64,000 nucleotides of DNA from Pseudoduganella umbonata (GTDB taxonomy: Bacteria > Pseudomonadota > Gammaproteobacteria > Burkholderiales > Burkholderiaceae_D): NCBI RefSeq assembly GCF_014192225.1, contig NZ_JACHXS010000005.1, positions 1-64,000 on the forward strand. The letters run 5' to 3'. The notes under the pieces are model-generated. The model had not been told where the DNA came from. It did not search any database and worked only from the letters and a program-made list of their open reading frames with translations. Shown here in pieces: positions 62,238 through 64,000 of the stretch. A program made the translations under genes and the position numbers. Each line of letters begins with the position of its first letter. Positions within the stretch are counted from its first letter, which is position 1.

Positions 62238-63473
62238 TCAATCATGGTCTTCTCCCGCTTCGCCCTTGCCAAGTTCCGCTTTCAGGATATAAGTGTTACT
62301 GACGGCGATCTGTTCGTCGCCATGCAGGCCAGACTGCACCGTGACATAGGTACCTGCACTCTGCCCAAGCACGATGGGGCGAACCGAAAAACCGTTCTTG
62401 TCCCGAACGAACACGCTTGGCTTGTCCTCGACGGTCTGCACGGCGGTGCGTGGCACAGCCAACTGGCCGGCGCCGTCCGTGCCAAGTGCAATGGCAGCCC
62501 GAACGGTTTCGCCAATACGCCAGCGCGCCTGCGGGTTTGGCAGCAACGCGATAGCACGCACCTGACGGGTGGCCGGATCCAGAACCCGCGAGAGGTATGT
62601 GATCTTGCCAGTGCTGCTGCGACCATCGGCGGTAACGTCGATGGCTGTGCCGACGGAGACACGCGCGGCGTCCGCCTGGGTCAGTGACAACTCGACCGAT
62701 AACGTGTTCAGGTCGGCGATCTCGAACAATTTCGCCTGGGCCTCAATGACGTCGCCTCGGGCAACCTGCCGCGCCGTGATGACGCCACTGATCGGCGCGC
62801 GAAGCAGTAACCGGCCGGCCTGGTCCGTGCGACCGCCGGCACTGGCGACTTGCTGCTCGGCCAGACGTTGCCGGCTGCGCGCCTCATCGTATGCCGCTTT
62901 CGCCACTTCATATTCCTGCCGAGACGAGACCTTCTCTGCGTAGAGACGCTCTTCGCGCTGGAAATTGGCCTCGGCAAGTTCGCGCTGGCGACGGGAGATC
63001 GCTGCGTCGGCACCGAACTGGGCCACTTCCCGGCTTTCGATAACAGCAAGCGTATCGCCGCGCGCGACTGTCTCGCCGAGGTTGCGCGTCGCTTCGACTA
63101 CCCGGCCGCCAACGGTGCTGCTGACTACCGAGGCATGCTGCGGATCGGCCACGATGACGGCTGGAGCATCGATCGCGCCGGCAAAGCCGCGCCGCACAGG
63201 GGCAATATCGATGCCAGCAGCCTTGATTTGCTCAGCTGTGAGAGCGATAGCATCGCTATGCTCCTCTTCGTGCTTTTCGCCGTGTTCCTCGTCACGCTTG
63301 CCTTCGTGGCGGGACTCAGCCTCACCGGACGACTTGGCGGCGGACGCCGTGTTTGCAGGTGCCGCTTCGGAACGCTCAGCCGATTCAGAGGGCTGTTGGC
63401 CTTCCGGGCCGCGGGAGCAGCCGACAACAACGAGCAGCGCGGCGCACGTGCTCAAGCGCGATAACCATTGCAT
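62238..63473 (-). CDS. czcB: Periplasmic adaptor CzcB-type with His/Glu-rich linker
   Basis: This 411-residue lipoprotein has a lipobox (AALLVVVGCSRGPEG). A charged metal-binding linker EGKRDEEHGEKHEEEHSDA lies at about 55-75. Hairpin (REVAQFGADAAISRRQRELA), lipoyl and barrel domains follow. It couples CzcA to CzcC for divalent-metal efflux. It lies three bases after the czcC stop. The linker is typical of nickel/cobalt/zinc adaptors. Confidence 0.92.
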   Translation of the reverse strand: MQWLSRLSTCAALLVVVGCSRGPEGQQPSESAERSEAAPANTASAAKSSGEAESRHEGKRDEEHGEKHEEEHSDAIALTAEQIKAAGIDIAPVRRGFAGAIDAPAVIVADPQHASVVSSTVGGRVVEATRNLGETVARGDTLAVIESREVAQFGADAAISRRQRELAEANFQREERLYAEKVSSRQEYEVAKAAYDEARSRQRLAEQQVASAGGRTDQAGRLLLRAPISGVITARQVARGDVIEAQAKLFEIADLNTLSVELSLTQADAARVSVGTAIDVTADGRSSTGKITYLSRVLDPATRQVRAIALLPNPQARWRIGETVRAAIALGTDGAGQLAVPRTAVQTVEDKPSVFVRDKNGFSVRPIVLGQSAGTYVTVQSGLHGDEQIAVSNTYILKAELGKGEAGEDHD

Positions 63474-63476
63474 GGT

Positions 63477-64000
63477 TCAGTCCTTATAGATGGGATCATT
63501 ACTGCCTTGCAGCCGTGCCAGTCGGGCCCGGGCAAGATGAAACGCTGCAAGAGCATCGACTGCCGCTTCTCGGGTTTCTGCCAGAGAGCGTTCGGCATCG
63601 ATCAATTCGAGCTGGGGAAACTTGCCGCTGGCATAACCGATGCGGGCGATGCGGGCCACCTCCTGCGCGGCGGCCATGGCCGGCCCGTTCGCCGCCTGTG
63701 CAGCGGCCTGGGCATCCGCCACGGCTACCTGGGCGTGCGCAAGCTCCTGACTGGCCTCCTGCGCGGCTGCATCCCGATCAGCGAGGGCGCGGTCATACTC
63801 CGCCTTTGATCGGGCCAAGGCCGCAGTGCCCTGGTTGAACAAGGGCAGCGGCACCGAAATACCCAAGACCGCTGCCTTGTCCGAATTGTCGCCATAACGG
63901 CGCATGCCAGCCGTTACCGTCACGTCGGGCACGCGCTCGCTCCGCGCGGCGGCAACACGGGCAGCGGCGGTCGCAGCCTGTGCTTCGGCGGCCATCAGCG
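63477..64000 (-). CDS. czcC: CzcC-type outer-membrane efflux protein, partial at right edge
   Basis: The last ~174 codons of a TolC-family protein are visible: VTVTAGMRRYGDNSDKAAVL, then GISVPLPLFNQGTAALARSK and the second helical hairpin with VARIARIGYASGKFPQLELI, ending SNDPIYKD. The N-terminus and promoter lie beyond the window. Gene order czcC-czcB-czcA on the minus strand is standard. It would be the outer-membrane channel of the divalent-metal pump. Confidence 0.9.
   Translation of the reverse strand, partial: LMAAEAQAATAAARVAAARSERVPDVTVTAGMRRYGDNSDKAAVLGISVPLPLFNQGTAALARSKAEYDRALADRDAAAQEASQELAHAQVAVADAQAAAQAANGPAMAAAQEVARIARIGYASGKFPQLELIDAERSLAETREAAVDALAAFHLARARLARLQGSNDPIYKD

Overview
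The window looks like a GC-rich betaproteobacterial chromosome segment, most likely Oxalobacteraceae (Massilia, Duganella or Janthinobacterium-like). This is inferred from the protein style, a PEP-CTERM sorting motif, an octapeptide-repeat protein and the betaproteobacterial types of copper and arsenic genes. No rRNA, tRNA or CRISPR array was seen. The window is almost entirely accessory DNA: a defence and toxin-antitoxin region, then arsenic, mercury and a very large copper/silver resistance region, with a czc-type efflux operon running off the right edge.

Layout. (1) 1-902: 5' part of a minus-strand protein made of octapeptide repeats. (2) 2.1-11.4 kb: visibly AT-richer defence/TA island with a single-chain SIR2-Argonaute fusion, an AbiTii-domain protein, an intact HipBA pair, a Xre-type antitoxin whose RES toxin is broken, and a truncated orphan Phd-like antitoxin further on (11.6 kb). 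(3) 12.2-17.0 kb: an arsenic cassette (arsR, arsN-like acetyltransferase, two unrelated arsC reductases, arsB, arsH) bracketed by copies of one short repeat, with a decayed tyrosine-recombinase gene on its left and an IS66 transposase remnant on its right. (4) 17.4-18.7 kb: merR divergent from merT-merP and a GDCCVxC protein, with no merA.

(5) 19.0-43.5 kb: the copper/silver region. A minus-strand series (CopA-type ATPase, copD, copC, two CusF-like proteins, a Tat-exported multicopper oxidase, a TolC-like protein, two small exported proteins) faces a plus-strand cusCBA-cusRS operon and czcE. Then comes a second minus-strand series: pcoA/pcoB-type oxidase and outer-membrane protein, cytochrome c, a DUF305 protein, a PEP-CTERM-DUF305 fusion, a Cys-rich four-helix copper-storage-like protein and a small exported protein. 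(6) 44.1-48.9 kb: a redox module (ferredoxin-type reductase, membrane protein, heptahaem cytochrome c) plus Met-rich and CusF-like periplasmic proteins. Two perfect FNR/Anr-type sites lie in its upstream regions. (7) 49.4-54.7 kb: a TonB-dependent receptor with two PepSY membrane proteins, one fused to a flavin/2Fe-2S reductase. (8) 55.0-58.8 kb: Cu(I) ATPase, cueR, copZ-like chaperone and a DUF411 protein. (9) 59.0-64.0 kb: czcA, czcB and partial czcC.

How it fits together. CueR/MerR-type promoters with the diagnostic 19-bp spacer and internal dyad are readable at five places (merT, ATPase at 21.9 kb, operon at 27.8 kb, ATPase at 55.1 kb, copZ at 58.1 kb). A cytoplasmic Cu(I) sensor therefore probably drives cytoplasmic export (two P1B ATPases, CopZ), while CusRS probably senses periplasmic metal and drives the Cus pump. 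The oxidases, CopC/D, CusF-like proteins, DUF305 proteins and Csp-like protein bind or oxidise copper in the envelope. The defence island upstream is functionally unrelated and shows signs of independent acquisition and decay.
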